Source: Linepithema humile (lineage: Eukaryota; Arthropoda; Insecta; Hymenoptera; Formicidae). Taken from it: a stretch of DNA of 64,000 nt. The notes below the pieces were generated by a model. That model had not been told where the DNA came from, did not search any database, and was given only the letters and a program-made list of their open reading frames with translations. The DNA is taken from the NCBI RefSeq assembly GCF_040581485.1, contig NC_090128.1, positions 27,620,931 through 27,684,930 on the forward strand. The letters run 5' to 3'. Below are positions 37,735 to 49,974 of this stretch, one piece after another. The translations under genes and the position numbers were made by a program. Every line of letters begins with the position of its first letter. The stretch's first letter is position 1.

Positions 37735-39981
37735 GCAGCTAGGTCTCGCTTACGCAACAATGCGCAACGACATTCCGTTCGATGCATTACGGGCGAGAGA
37801 GTTTCGCGGAAAATGGTATTGGCCCATCGTGAAAACTTTTACGGCCGTAACGTAAAAGGAAGAATTCCATCGTTATTTTTCGAGCACTCAGCGTGCGCAC
37901 ACATGCGCGAAACAAACAGAATGTGTCCTGATGAGAAAACGGAATCCTCTTGGCAAACAAATAAATCGCCATTGCGCTCTCGTGGTAAGGCGCTCTCGCA
38001 GCGTCTCGGCAACGTGCACAACGTCGCGTATCGTGAATTCTCATTTCTCCACCGATTCCGCAGGCTCCGCTTCTTTTATTCTACTTCTGCAATTTGTATT
38101 CCATTTTCGCTGATAAGAATACGAAAATAAGACTTTGTAAAATGAGGGTCGCATGAATAAAGGAAATTTGCGCAAAGGTTCTTCAGGGGTTTCTTTGTAA
38201 TCATATTGACAATTGAGAGCGATTTCGTATGTAGATGTTACTGCATATTGTATCGCTTATGAACGGCATTTTTAACGCTGCAAATAGTCTCAATTATATA
38301 TATATTTAAATCTCAATATAATTCTTACTCAGCTGCAGCTTTTATTTTTTTTTCACGAAATAGTTATACTTGAAATTGTATTTTTGCAAGTCCGTTTATT
38401 ACTATTTGTTCTTTATTTCGAATTTATTTTCTATCTCGAATTTTCTCAAGGAATTTGTCATTGACATGTAATCCGGTAATTCCTCGGCGGACCTGTACCG
38501 CATCGAGTTCCGGAATCCAATTAAACGGGCTAAGATCCGAATCCCAGTTGTCGTCTTTGATTTTTACCAAAAGGTATATATGTCATTGCCGTCTGGATAG
38601 CTACTTTGGAATCCACTTAAAGCGGAAACGGAGCTTCTGGGTTAACCATCTTATCGAACAAAACGAGAACAAAGTATTTCACATACGTTCGTTTTTACAC
38701 GAGAATGCGAAGTCCGATTTATATGGGCGACATGATGCCAAGAGTGCGAGAATTTACAAAGCCAAGTTGCATATCCCATATTTCGCGGAAATTTTCAAGC
38801 ACGTCGTTCCTCTTTATTGCGGCTGCAATATAATCTTTTGTTTAATCCAATTGAATCCTCCTCGACGCAGCACATCGAGAACGAAAATGCGAGATTATGA
38901 GAAAGCATCAAAGTCACCGGGTGTCAGTGACAATAAAAGAGAGGCTGATGTATCGCGTGACGGTCTGGCGAGACATCGAGCCCGTCATGCCAGACTGAGT
39001 TATTACTACTTACGATAGAGAGGGTCATTGGAACCGTTTAGCTAGAAGACTTATTGCTTGAGTCGAGGATTTAACCGTCAACCGACTGCAACTATTGGCT
39101 AAGAAGTAGGTTTCTAATTATTCGTTGGGTGAAATTAAACGAATATTGTGTCATGTAACAAATAAGCGGACCGAAGTGAGAGAAATCGTTCTGCGGGGGA
39201 AAAAAAATGTAGGCAGGCAACCCGAAAAACGGCTATATAATTAAAATCGTGGAATGTAATTAATACATAATTAGAGCGTGAAATATAACTTAAATTTTAT
39301 AGAAAATTATTCTGTGTGAAATGGATTTGTGAATGCCTGGTAAATTCTAATTAAAATTTTCCCCAAGAAGATATCGAATGCTTGACAAATTGGAAATATC
39401 AAATTATGCGAACGCTAAACGCTGATAGCTCTTCTTCACGGCGTTTATTACAACATATTGCTCGCAGTTATCTGAAATTTAAATTGCATGAAATTCTGAG
39501 AGTCACGCCGGCGTCTGGCTTTTACATGCACGCAATATTCACCACTCTCTTTTACTCTTGACATGATATTACGTATTTGCTGCATATTATGTACTTCTCG
39601 CCTCTCTTGCGCTTCTTCTTTTATTACGCTCTTCCGACTTATTGTACGCGCGAGAGCGCTTCGTCTGTTGCGAGTATTTCGCCGGAATATTCTTGGAAAC
39701 GACGTAATAATCATTATCAATTCGCGTTACATTTGACAGGGAAATGTTGAACTCGCGGAATAGGGCGTGCGGTAAGAGATAACCTGTGGAATAGTAATCG
39801 CAATTTGACTCGCATGACGAAAGTTTATAGTATCTCTCTCGTCGGAATTCCGGCTGACGCTTTTCACAAACGATGCGTTATTATTGGCTACAAGTAACGA
39901 TCCGCGAACTAATTCTCCGCGCGTAATTACCCGTCGGTGCAATATAAAAAAGTCACCATTCTTTTTTCCTTTTGTCTTTTT

Positions 39982-39985
<4 letters not shown>
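37735..39985. other. Non-coding stretch with one long open frame
   Basis: The plus strand is open for 187 codons from a TTG at 38455 to 39018. The inferred product is basic, has no signal peptide or recognisable domain, and no splice or promoter context supports it, so I do not call it a gene. The remainder holds nothing recognisable. Confidence 0.35.
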
Positions 39986-39987
<2 letters not shown>

Positions 39988-40022
<35 letters not shown>

Positions 40023-40033
40023 CTCTCTCTCTC
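39988..40033. repeat. (TC)n microsatellite
   Basis: This CT dinucleotide tract with a short T interruption follows a T-rich run. The minus-strand frame over it is a by-product. Confidence 0.95.
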
Positions 40034-41800
40034 AACTTCTCGCTATCATTTATTACCACCAGACTTTTGAAAAGGATAGGAAGCCATAAATGGGGATGTA
40101 AGGGTCGTTACGTCGAGCAACCTGCAGCCCGTACGTAGCGCGTCGGCGTCCACTTTGTCATCTTTTAAACTCCTCCCGCGCGCCCGCCAGCCCCGGTAAC
40201 GGGTCACATACTTTAACGAGACCTCTTTTAACACATCATTCGTATTTGGAAGAGGAAAGCGCAGTCGAAGCGCAAGCACAGAAAGAATCCTTGGCCACCC
40301 AGGTTTCCCCTGGTTGCTCGCACGTGACTTAATGGTCGAGTTAAACGGTTTTAATTTAAAGTTTCCGTTCATTTCCGACGTGCAGGTGCGATCTTGCTCG
40401 CCACAAACAGTAGGCGCAAGCACATTCTCATTTTATGGCAGTTAAATTTAATAGAGCCGATAAATACAAGAAAACTGTTCGATGTTGGTAAAACTTTGTT
40501 TTCATATAAATTACAGTTAAGGAATATTTTATATATATCATTTAATAGTTAATTTTTTCTCTCTTTTTTTTATTAAATAAATTTTATTTTGATGAAAACA
40601 GAAAACGTTCATAACGTACAATTCAGTGTAAACGAAATCAATAAATATTTAACGAATATTTAATATAATTTACGAATATTTTAAAATGTTGCTATTTGAT
40701 TATTTTTATTATTAAATAATTTTTATATTTACTATTTTATTTAATAATGTTTTATATGTGCAATAATATTCGATGATTGCAATCTAGCAGTTTTATATTT
40801 GCGCCTTGCCATATTGTATTCTGTACAAAATAGGAAATAAAAATAGGAACGTTTACAAGAATTTATCACAGTTTGTTTAGAAATTTAGGGTTTTGTCTCT
40901 CCGGAGGGGAATATGTGTGGCACTCTTTTTTAATTCTCATAAAATAAACAATCTTATTGTGCGATAAAGTTTAACATTACGAGCACGAGATCGGTTTATC
41001 TTTACGAAGGAATTCCCCAACCGCGACGTATCTAACCAACATATCTGCCCCGTTCTTATAACTCGTAATAAAATACAAGTAAAACGAGTACGTACACGCG
41101 TGTGCTATTCGCGCGGCCAAAAGAAAATTCAGGGCTGTAAAACCAACAATTGGGAATAACCGGGAGGTAAAAAATGTTACACGCGGTCGTAAACTTTGCC
41201 TTTTCGTACCTAGAAGATTAAAGGTAAGAGTCGCCGGATGTATTCGCGCGCAAGAACAAGCTCTCGTGGGATCAGTATTCATCAGGACACTTCGCCGATG
41301 TCTGCTCGTTTAGAGAACGTAGGTGAACATTCGCGAGATCTCAGATATTCACGTCACATAATATTTTCAGCGATTTTTGTAGTGCGATTTTTTAAAGCGC
41401 TTTAAAAAAAACAAGATTTATTGACGCTACAAATCTTATTTTTTAGTATGAATAAACAACAATAAGGTAATGCCGTGTGCCAAGAGAAGAAAAAAATACT
41501 GAAATTCCGCGAGCTCTCAAGGAGAGAACGATATTTCGCGAATGACTGCACTCGAAATGCACTCGAGAAATCTCATTGAGATGTTTTCAAAGACAAAAAA
41601 GAATTTCTCTCGCGGCTGATTTTCCGGACGTTTTTCTCGAGGACTCGATTTGAGAAGAATTCTTTGATTTTCTCCAGCCAGCGATCGACGAGATTAAATC
41701 GACAACGGGTCTTCAGAAACTTGGCGATTCGATCGCGATGAATCTCGTCATGGGATAACGGATTTTGTTCGTGATAGCGGATTTCGCCAAGCGCGTAGGA
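40034..41800. other. Non-coding stretch
   Basis: The interval 40440-40900 is very AT-rich. A perfect 22-bp palindrome (TTTTTTAAAGCGCTTTAAAA and two further A) lies at 41388-41409. It is bracketed by a weaker inverted repeat (GATTTTTGTAG ... CTACAAATC, about 41371-41438). No gene recognised. Confidence 0.5.
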
Positions 41801-42407
41801 ATTCGCCGCAAGCACTGAGCCGGCAGCGCGCGAGCTTTCGTGCTTGCACGGCCGATGGCGCGATGCAGATCGAGTTCGATGGCTGAGAGAACGCGAGGCG
41901 GCGAGGCGGGACGGGGGCGGTGGCGGCAGCGAGAAAACGGAGTCGGGCAGAAGATCAAGAAAAGAAGGAGGAGGAACAGAGCGACGAAGTAGCTAAACCA
42001 GAAATAACTAATAAGACATTCACTCTGAGACGGGCGGCCAGCCGGCCCGGACGAACGCGGTGCGTTTGAGTAAACCTTCGTCATCGGTGAACATCATCAT
42101 CCACATCACATACGATAAACACCACACTACTTAGAGAGCGAAAGCGCCGGAAAGTAAGGTCGGGGAAGAAGTAGAAAGAGGCAGACGGAGAAGCGAGCGC
42201 GAGCGTGCATCGTGCCGTATGCGTAGTGCCGCGAAAAAAAAGTGCATCGCGCCGGCGAGAGAATTCCGCGCCACGTGATATCGCCACAGTGCTAAGTGTA
42301 TCGTCGATGCATCGCGACATAATTGACGGGAGTCGCATCCAACGGAGATCTCGATTCATCCTGAAAGTTATCCCTCCTCTTCTTATGGGCAACGAAGGAG
42401 AGAAAGT

Positions 42408-42490
42408 ATCATCGTCATCGTCGTCCTCGTCATCGTCGTCGTCGCCATTCTCGCCGCCGTCGTCGCCGTCGTTGTCGCCGCCGTCGCCGT
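42408..42490. repeat. (TCG)n-like trinucleotide tract
   Basis: Imperfect TCG/TCA/CCG trinucleotides. Read on the plus strand they give a serine/proline-rich run. Confidence 0.85.
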
Positions 42491-42557
42491 CTAATTTTAA
42501 GTGTTAGATAATGCACACCGGTGCGCACCGGTGCGCTCGAATACTAAAACGGTATCG

Positions 42558-42585
42558 CGCACGCACGCACGCACGCACGCGCGTG
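42558..42585. repeat. (ACGC)n tetranucleotide repeat
   Basis: Tandem GCAC/ACGC units continuing the CpG-rich block. Confidence 0.85.
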
Positions 42586-42799
42586 AACGCGCGCTAAATC
42601 GCGATGACGGCGATGGTGCGAGACCTCCGGATTCTACGTGTGTCTGTCCTTCTATGTCCATTCTTCCGCACCTCTAATCGCACTTCCTTTCTCCGCCTAC
42701 GCTTTTCGAAATAAATTAAATAAATCCCTGCGAGACTTTGTCGGCTCTCATTGTCAGCGCCATCGAATCAGAGCCAGCTTCTACTCGAATTTTTCGCCA

Positions 42800-44170
42800 C
42801 GTTTCTCCCCGTCTTTTCGATTCCGCTTGTCGTTCGTTTGTCCTTGATTCGCCGCGCTTCTGTTTCCTACTTTCCACCTTTTCTTTGATACATTTATCTT
42901 CTTTAACCCGAGCCCGAGTCCCGGGAACATCTCACTTTAGCTTGACTCGCTATTCCCGATGCGAGTTCCGCGCGTTATACAATTTTTAGAATTCTGGCTT
43001 TATTAAAGATCTTTTTGTCGTTAGTTAGCCAACTTCGTTTCGCTTCTGCTTGCTAATTCTGCGCAGCTTCTCATTAAAGCGCCTTATCTCTCTTCGCTGG
43101 CAGCGGGATTTTTCATTTTGTCTCTTTTTTTAACCAACGACTTTTACCGCTTCCGCTTAAACATTTCATTCCATTTCGATTATTTCGTTTCAAATCCACG
43201 CTTTTTAGCCACGACTTGTTACCAACTGTTTCCAAGTCTTTCTTTCCGCTTCCATTATTATGTTTCACTTTGCTCGCCTTTCTTTGATTTCTTCTTTAGC
43301 GTTACAAATATTGTTCGCACAATAATCACCCGCGGGTCAAAATATTTTTCCTTATTGTTAGACCGGGTTGATTTATATTATGACGAACTTCTGTCTCTTA
43401 TTTCCCTCTTTATTTTTGTCGTTTCTTCTTCTCTTCTCCTAATTTACATTTTGCCCCTTTGCGTATACACTTGGTTTACTTTTCAGCTCTTATTAACTTT
43501 CCCGTTCTATCTCTGTCCCTCTCTTCCTTTCCCTTAATTTTCCCTTTGACTCATCTTCTCTGCGACCGTACCGATTTACCGCGCCATTCACCTTCTATTT
43601 TGCCTCATCGCCATTCCTCCCCCGCTTTCTTCTCTTCCTCCTCTCGCTTCTCGTTTTTCATCCATTGTCACCGTGTTTCTCTACTTTTTCCTATCTCGTG
43701 CATTTCGCTATCTTCCGGGTTTCTCCGTCTTTATGCGCTCGCTCCTACCCGAGCGCCACTCGCCCACTTCCGCCTTTTAGAAGTTCACTTCTCGCCCACT
43801 CGCTCACCGCTCTCTCGTATCATTTTCTCTTCGACTTATCCGCCGCAGTTCGCCGATTTCGCCATCTCATTTCTGCCTCGTTCTTCACTTCGTCTCTTTC
43901 TCTTCTCTCGCTTTCTCGGTCTCTCCGTTCCCCTCTCGCTCTTTCCATCACTCCGCCGACGCTCTCGCCGTTCCCCCGTTCTCCGTCTGTCTCCGCGTGC
44001 TCTAATATGGCCACCCGGTGTCCAATTACTCGCTTCGTTCTCGCTGCAGTTTTTCCGCCGCCGTATATCCGCCGGCGGAGAAAGGATCCTCATCAACCCT
44101 CCGCGCGACACGCCGTTCTACTTTCCGCTTTTTCTTCCACGACGCGAACCGTCCATTCATCCTTATTCAC
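42800..44170 (+). other. Pyrimidine-skewed tract, about 1.4 kb
   Basis: The plus strand is strongly enriched in C and T, with many TCTC, TTTC and CCGC runs and few purine runs. Because stop codons need purines, long plus-strand frames stay open by composition. The longest is 317 codons, from a TTG at 43459 to 44412. Their products are Ser/Phe/Leu/Arg-rich low complexity without domains, so I treat them as artefacts. A transcription-linked strand bias (intron or leader of an unseen gene) is possible. Confidence 0.5.
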
Positions 44171-45726
44171 CGACCGCGCGCCGCACCGCGGTCTCGTCGC
44201 CGGATGCTGCCCTCGTGTCTTTCTCGCCGCACCGCGCACGGCAACCCGATCTCCGATCTCGATGTAAATTGGGAAACCGTGCGGAAGCCGCCGCGGAGCG
44301 ACGACGATACGGAGGAGTGATTAAAAATATGAAAAAACGCGAAAATCGATTGAAACGCGAGTCGCCGTGGAACGCGCCGTCCGTTTCGTCTTCTCCGTTT
44401 CTGCACGAGTGAATCTAACTCATTGTCAGTCGATAACCGAGACGATTCCAAAAGTATACGATCCCCACCTGGCTCGGGTCCAGAAAACAGACAAACACCA
44501 CTCGTGAAACCGAAGTACTTCGGTACCGCGGTGCTATGGTACTTCCGGGAAGTGTATCGCAAACGTACGACACGTAAAACGGGAAAAGGAAACAGCGATG
44601 CAACGGTTAATGGCCACGCCAATTGTTGTTCAGCGGCCACGGGAATCCTCAAAGCGTTAATTTGCAGTATGCAGGATGATTTTCATTAAACTCTAATGGC
44701 ACACGGCTTCACGACTTCCAAATTGTTACAGAGTCTATTACTAAAGTTTCAAGCGAAATAATGATAGCTTGTGAATGCAATTTTTTACTTTTTTTATCTT
44801 GTTTTTTTTTCATACGTGTATTTTTTTGGCGATTAATATGAAAATTGCACGAGTTTCTATCGTTTCGCACGCAAATTCCAAAGGCCCGGCCGGACAAGAT
44901 GTACGGCGGTATGAATATTTTCGGACAAATATCGCACGTCTCGTGAAACTCGACAAATAACGTTGCTTTCATTACAAACGCCAACTACAAAAAACCACGG
45001 GTGAAAAAATACGGGTAACGCGCGTTTATTTAAAAATGGCTTCGCAGGCAATCGCGTCGGGTACACAACGATGCGTGTATGCGCGCGGGACCGGTGTCTG
45101 ATTTAACGCCGACCGTTTTCACTGGAACGTCGCTGCATTCGCGCTCTGTGTTTACCGGCGTCCGTAGCTAAAATCATTTTTTTAATCGGATGGCGGAAAA
45201 ATTCGCTCGGTTTCGCGACGGTAGCTTTGGCGTATCACGATGATGTAATATCTAGATACACGACCGGGAACGTCTCGTAAATTACGACAATGCCTCTCGC
45301 GCGCGACTGCGCTCACGGAGGTTTCAGCGCTTCGGGGCGCCATTACGTTAATTAGAACCATCGTGTAACACCGCTGACTGTCAGCCTCGGACATCCGCCT
45401 ATTTTTTCACCCTTCGATCCTGGCAAACGTTCCGGCCACTAATCACGCGGAGTCCTAACGGACGAGACACGGTCGTCCTGTAACGCGGCCAAAATACCGT
45501 CGAGCCAGGCTTTACCTTCGTCGACACGTACGCCAACCGTTGGTGTCGTGTCGCCGGATGTCTTCATTGAGCGCTTCCACCGCGTGACAGTGCGCTTAAA
45601 TTTACACGACACACTCATGCTTCACATGTACATTATACGCGCGATGACGATTCACGTGGGACACGGCGACGAAAACCCGCGGTTTCCCAAAATCCCCTCG
45701 CGCCAGCTCCCGCGCGCGTAACCATT
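44171..45726. other. Non-coding stretch
   Basis: GC-rich at both ends and AT-richer around 44690-44850. Several short frames are open on both strands. None is convincing. Confidence 0.45.
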
Positions 45727-45727
45727 C

Positions 45728-45751
45728 ACGTCGCGTCGCGTCGCGTCGCGC
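45728..45751. repeat. (CGTCG)n pentanucleotide repeat
   Basis: About four tandem CGTCG units within a CpG-rich region. Confidence 0.85.
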
Positions 45752-45752
45752 G

Positions 45753-48506
45753 CACGAGCTGTAATCTAACGACAGTGGGTCTCTGGTTTTTAGCTGTCAC
45801 AGCGCTGGATTTCGGTGACCGGAAAGTACAATCACTCGGGGACCGGTAGGGAGGGCCCCCAACCGAGGAAGGCCGCCGCAAGGCGGTCGACAAATCAGGT
45901 AAGAGCTTCCCGACCACGGAAACGCGTGGCCCGATTCACCCAAGTTTTCCAACAATTCGCTCACTTCATTAACCATTAATGTCAACATCGGATACTAATA
46001 AAGCAATTTATGACAGGCTCATTATGCTATCGCGTTACCGTAGGTACGTGTTTTATTACAGCATAATTAACTCGTAACATTGTAATAATGCATTATTCAT
46101 TCGTTATTAATTCAGCATTCGATACATTCGTAATAAAGTTTTCGGCGACCTATTAGCACGCGAACTTTGAATAATGACTTTATCTAATTTTTGCTGTAGA
46201 AATAATTACTCGGATAACACGGTGATATTAACGAGTTTTATAATGATCTTGTTAGTGAACTTCGATACGCGCGTCAGATAATCTTTATGTCAAATCTACC
46301 TGCTCGTTAAAAGTACCAAAATTTCCCACCGGGAATAATAACCACATTATCGTCCGCCGGCGAGGAATTAATAAGAAAAAGTCCGCGAACAAATGAATCT
46401 GCACTAATCAATCTTCGTCGCGCGCTCGCTTATGATCTATAGCACATTGCAGGAGGGCTGCCGACTGTGCCCGCCTCCCCTCTCTGCTTCTCGCGCAGCT
46501 CCTTTTTTCTTTTGGTCCTGGGTCTCTGATCCACAAAGCTTTGTTTCCGACGGACTTTTATGTTGTAAAACTGACGTGGAATAATTATGTTTATTGATTA
46601 GCGGAAGGATGATAGCACACTTCGATTTGTTACGTGAAAGCCAATGACACCAGTGAGATGATTAAAAACTCCCACCGACCAGCAAAAACCTTTAGCACAA
46701 CGATAATATACTATATTAAAAACATCTCAATCACACGTTGCATGCGTTTTATAAAATATTACAGCTGTCGTGAAATAAACAAGATATTAATAAACTGCGC
46801 GAAAAAGATATGTTTTAAATTATAAAAAAAATTAATAATATTAGAGTTGTGCGCCGATTAACAGAATACTGGAATTATAAAAAACGAAATAAAAATTCTT
46901 TCATTACAAATGAAATATAAATTCAATCGAGGTGACAAAATACGTAAGATCTCAATTTTGTCCGGATATCTCTCAAGTTTTTATCCGTGGCTTTCCGCAA
47001 TTGGTACGTCATCCACTCTTAAAAAAGGCATGAAAGATCGAATGTATCGGAAGTATTGTTGACGCTTTTCCGCGACACTGATTGGTTATCGCGATTATTC
47101 TGATAGTTTGATAGATTGAGAGCGAAGGTTATTTTGACGGTTATTTAAAATTAAAAAAATTTATTAAAATATTTAGATTTCTCTTAATTATTAAATTACT
47201 ATAATAAGTGCGCGCGCGTAGCGCGCGCCTGTATTGTTCTAGTAATGTAAAAAAGTTTATTGCGATACGATGATATGTCAAAAAATTAGTCACGTCAGTG
47301 CTCCATGTCGGGCCCATAAACGCTTCTGAGATAAAGCGCTCGAAGGCAGCTATAAGTCGGGTCGATATTTTACAAAAATGGGTACACGGTATGATTTATC
47401 GGCTTTAGAGTAGGGCGGTATGTAACTTCTGATATCGCATTGAAGTTAGTTATCACAGATAACGGATATTCGGTTGAGTTATCGTAAAAAGTCTGGCAGA
47501 ATCACACGGCTGCTAAATGAAAAACGGATCTTCATTTGTACGGGTGGATCTACATTTATGTCCATTCCTCGCGGTAGGTGAACAAGAAATCCATTTTTCT
47601 TTTGACTTTGAGATCGAGAATCGCTCACCGCAAATGAGTCCCATTCTTCCTTGTCAGAAGTGAATTCGTCAATAGTTTTTTGTGTCGGGCGCGCGCTTAT
47701 AATGCTGATTTTCATATTAGCACTTTGTCTAATCTGTATTGATCGGTATATGGCGTTTCCTGAACAAAATTTCATCTAATCTGCGTAATAATTTTGCGGA
47801 AACACGCGTAAAAGAATTAGACTGCGTTTCTCAATTGTGTATATTGAGATTTTAATTAATTGCCTTTAGTAAGCCAAAAGCACGAGATAAAGCACTTTTC
47901 CAGTAGATGTTTAATATACCTATATTTTGGTACATCCGTCATAGCGTGAGTAACGAGCTTTAAACGCTATGTATAAGGATTATAATAATACAACCGAAAT
48001 GATGTGGGCGCGGAATTTGTATAAATCCGATGATTCATTGATCCCACGCGGGATTATTCCGGGGCGTTATTTACATTACGGGTGGAACTCGCCTCTAACA
48101 GTGAATTTCATTCGCGCCTCTAGGGTGTAGTTATAAAATATTTGCAATTAAAAATGCCTCTCTTCAGGGGATTGGAAAATCTGATCGTTTTGACATGAAA
48201 AAATACATATAATATTATAATTCAGAATTCATTAGCAATTAAAACACTTTAATGTTTTGCACGTTCGATTTCAACCATAAAAAATTATTTTACTACGCGT
48301 GACAAATAATTATTTTTCTACCGTAGAAAATATTTTCAATCGTTTTAAGCAATATCGAGAAAAAAAAGCTTTGTATAAAATGCTTTGTATAATATTTTTG
48401 TTTACCGCTTCAATTAAAAAAATATGTAGGTATATTGTTCTATTGGAGAGTTTTTACACTGTTTTATCTTTTTACTGGAGGTAACCTTTATCGTGTATAT
48501 TCAAAA
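45753..48506. other. Non-coding stretch leading to the palindrome pair
   Basis: Mixed to AT-rich. A short GCGCGCGCGTAGCGCGCGC palindrome lies near 47211-47229. A small minus-strand frame is listed separately. No other gene recognised. Confidence 0.45.
47479..47775 (-). CDS. Possible small gene or exon, unrecognised
   Basis: An ATG-initiated frame of 98 codons on the minus strand. The middle part (ARPTQKTIDEFTSDKEEWDS, then SQSQKKNGFLVHLPRGMDIN) has a natural, charged composition unlike the surrounding chance frames. A donor-like GCG/GTGAGC lies inside it, just after WDSFA, so it might be an exon continuing elsewhere. No TATA, clear polyadenylation signal or family is recognised. It may be a small gene, a mobile-element remnant or chance. 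Confidence 0.2.
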   Translation of the reverse strand: MKFCSGNAIYRSIQIRQSANMKISIISARPTQKTIDEFTSDKEEWDSFAVSDSRSQSQKKNGFLVHLPRGMDINVDPPVQMKIRFSFSSRVILPDFLR

Positions 48507-49686
48507 TCACAAAAAAACCTTTTTTTTAAAAAAAGGTAAAAAAAGGGCGCCAAGTACACGCCTTGTTATATTAAAAAAAAGTTTTCCTCATAAAAAAATC
48601 TTTCCAAAAAATTGTTTTTTTAAAAAAAGTTTTCCTCATAAAAAACCTTTTCAAAGAACTGTACTTTCAAAAATATATTATATTAAAAAAAGTTTTTCTC
48701 ACAAAAAACCTTTCCAAAAAAATTGTACTTTTAAAAAAAGTTGTATATATTAAATAAAAATTTGCTACATATTCTGTCTATAAAAGAGGTGATATCAGAA
48801 AATGACGCCAAGTTTAAATAAAGAACCTTTCAAAAAAAGTTGCATGTATATCTAATTATTTATTTAAAAATGATATTTATGTTTATATCTAGTTAATTCT
48901 TCTTAAGTATACTTTTTAAAATAATTGCATCTGTATCTAGTTATTTTTTTTTATATCTGTATCTAGTTAAATAAAAAAATTTTTCAAATTTAATCAAAAT
49001 AAAAAAATATTACAAAATTTCGCAAAAAACTTGGCGCTGCTATAAAATAGCCTTAAAATATTATTATACATCTTAAAATATTATAGAGCAATGAAGGCTA
49101 TTAAAATATTATTATACATCTTAAAATATTATAGAGCAATGAAGGCTATTTTATAGCAGCGCCAAGTTTTTTGCGAAATTTTGTAATATTTTTTTATTTT
49201 GATTAAATTTGAAAAATTTTTTTATTTAACTAGATACAGATATAAAAAAATAACTAGATACAGATGCAATTATTTTAAAAAGTATACTTAAGAAGAATTA
49301 ACTAGATATAAACATAAATATCATTTTTAAATAAATAATTAGATATACATGCAACTTTTTTTGAAAGGTTCTTTATTTAAACTTGGCGTCATTTTCTGAT
49401 ATCACCTCTTTTATAGACAGAATATGTAGCAAATTTTTATTTAATATATACAACTTTTTTTAAAAGTACAATTTTTTGGAAAGGTTTTTTGTGAGAAAAA
49501 CTTTTTTTAATATAATATATTTTTGAAAGTACAGTTCTTTGAAAAGGTTTTTTATGAGAAAAACTTTTTTTAAAAAAACAATTTTTTGGAAAGATTTTTT
49601 TATGAGGAAAACTTTTTTTTAATATAACAAGGCGTGTACTTGGCGCCCTTTTTTTACCTTTTTTTAAAAAAAAGGTTTTTTTGTGA
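48507..49686. mobile_element. Foldback-like element: near-perfect 1.18-kb palindrome
   Basis: The left arm (48507-49052) and right arm (49144-49686) are reverse complements with only a few mismatches or single-base indels visible. Both begin TCACAAAAAAACC read inward, and the inner edge is CTTGGCGCTGCTATAAAATA. The outer parts of the arms consist of degenerate tandem units of roughly 50-60 bp (A-rich runs followed by AGTTTTCCTCATAAAA-like text). The loop is a 48-bp direct duplication. Long inverted repeats built of short tandem repeats are the architecture of Drosophila foldback elements. No target-site duplication was found. The 85-86-codon lysine-rich frames in each arm are mirror images and probably not genes. 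Near-identical arms imply a recent origin, conversion, or an assembly artefact. Confidence 0.7.
49053..49148. repeat. 48-bp tandem duplication at the palindrome loop
   Basis: Two identical 48-bp units (49053-49100 and 49101-49148), starting TTAAAATATTATTATACATC, fill the centre of the palindrome. The second copy runs into the right arm. Confidence 0.9.
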
Positions 49687-49770
49687 GATATCATTTCTTT
49701 TTTTTAGTAAAAATAATTTTAATAAATATGATTTTTTTTTTTTTAGTAAAAATAATGGTAATAATATCCC
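49687..49770. repeat. Imperfect tandem duplication, about 40-45 bp
   Basis: A T-run followed by AGTAAAAATAAT and then TAATAA occurs twice in succession, directly to the right of the palindrome. Confidence 0.7.
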
Positions 49771-49974
49771 ACCATCACTCCCGTCATATTTTCAATACGA
49801 CGATCCTCTTTTTGATTATAGAAATCTTAATTTATACAAACCTAATAATTTTTTTTTATATTTTACAACATGTTTTATAAGAAAATTATTAGTGATCATA
49901 AAAAGGGTATAAAAAACCATCTGTATTTCTAAGTTATTGCATTTTTTTCATATATAAAAACAGATTACTTTTGA

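Larger units (their letters stand above)
41800..42600 (+). promoter_or_regulatory. GC-rich block, candidate promoter / 5' UTR
   Basis: This CpG-rich block sits in AT-richer flanks. Around 42200-42310 the plus strand reads like an insect 5' leader. Two copies of the 10-bp CACCGGTGCG occur at about 42516-42535. A plus-strand frame (to the TAG at 42505) includes MGNEGEKV followed by a serine run encoded by a TCG/TCA tract at about 42408-42490, but this could equally be untranslated. No TATA or clear initiator. Function is inferred from composition. Confidence 0.25.

Noticed and set aside
43459..44412. 317-codon plus-strand open frame, the longest in the window
   Set aside because: It starts at TTG and lies mostly in the pyrimidine-skewed tract, where stops are depleted by composition. 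The product is Ser/Phe/Leu/Arg-rich low complexity with no domain.
44167..44652. 161-codon minus-strand frame
   Set aside because: It overlaps open plus-strand frames in GC-rich DNA, with no recognisable domain or exon borders.
48493..49694. Two lysine-rich frames of 85-86 codons facing each other
   Set aside because: They are mirror copies from the two palindrome arms, and the Lys/Phe/Ser pattern follows from A-rich tandem units.
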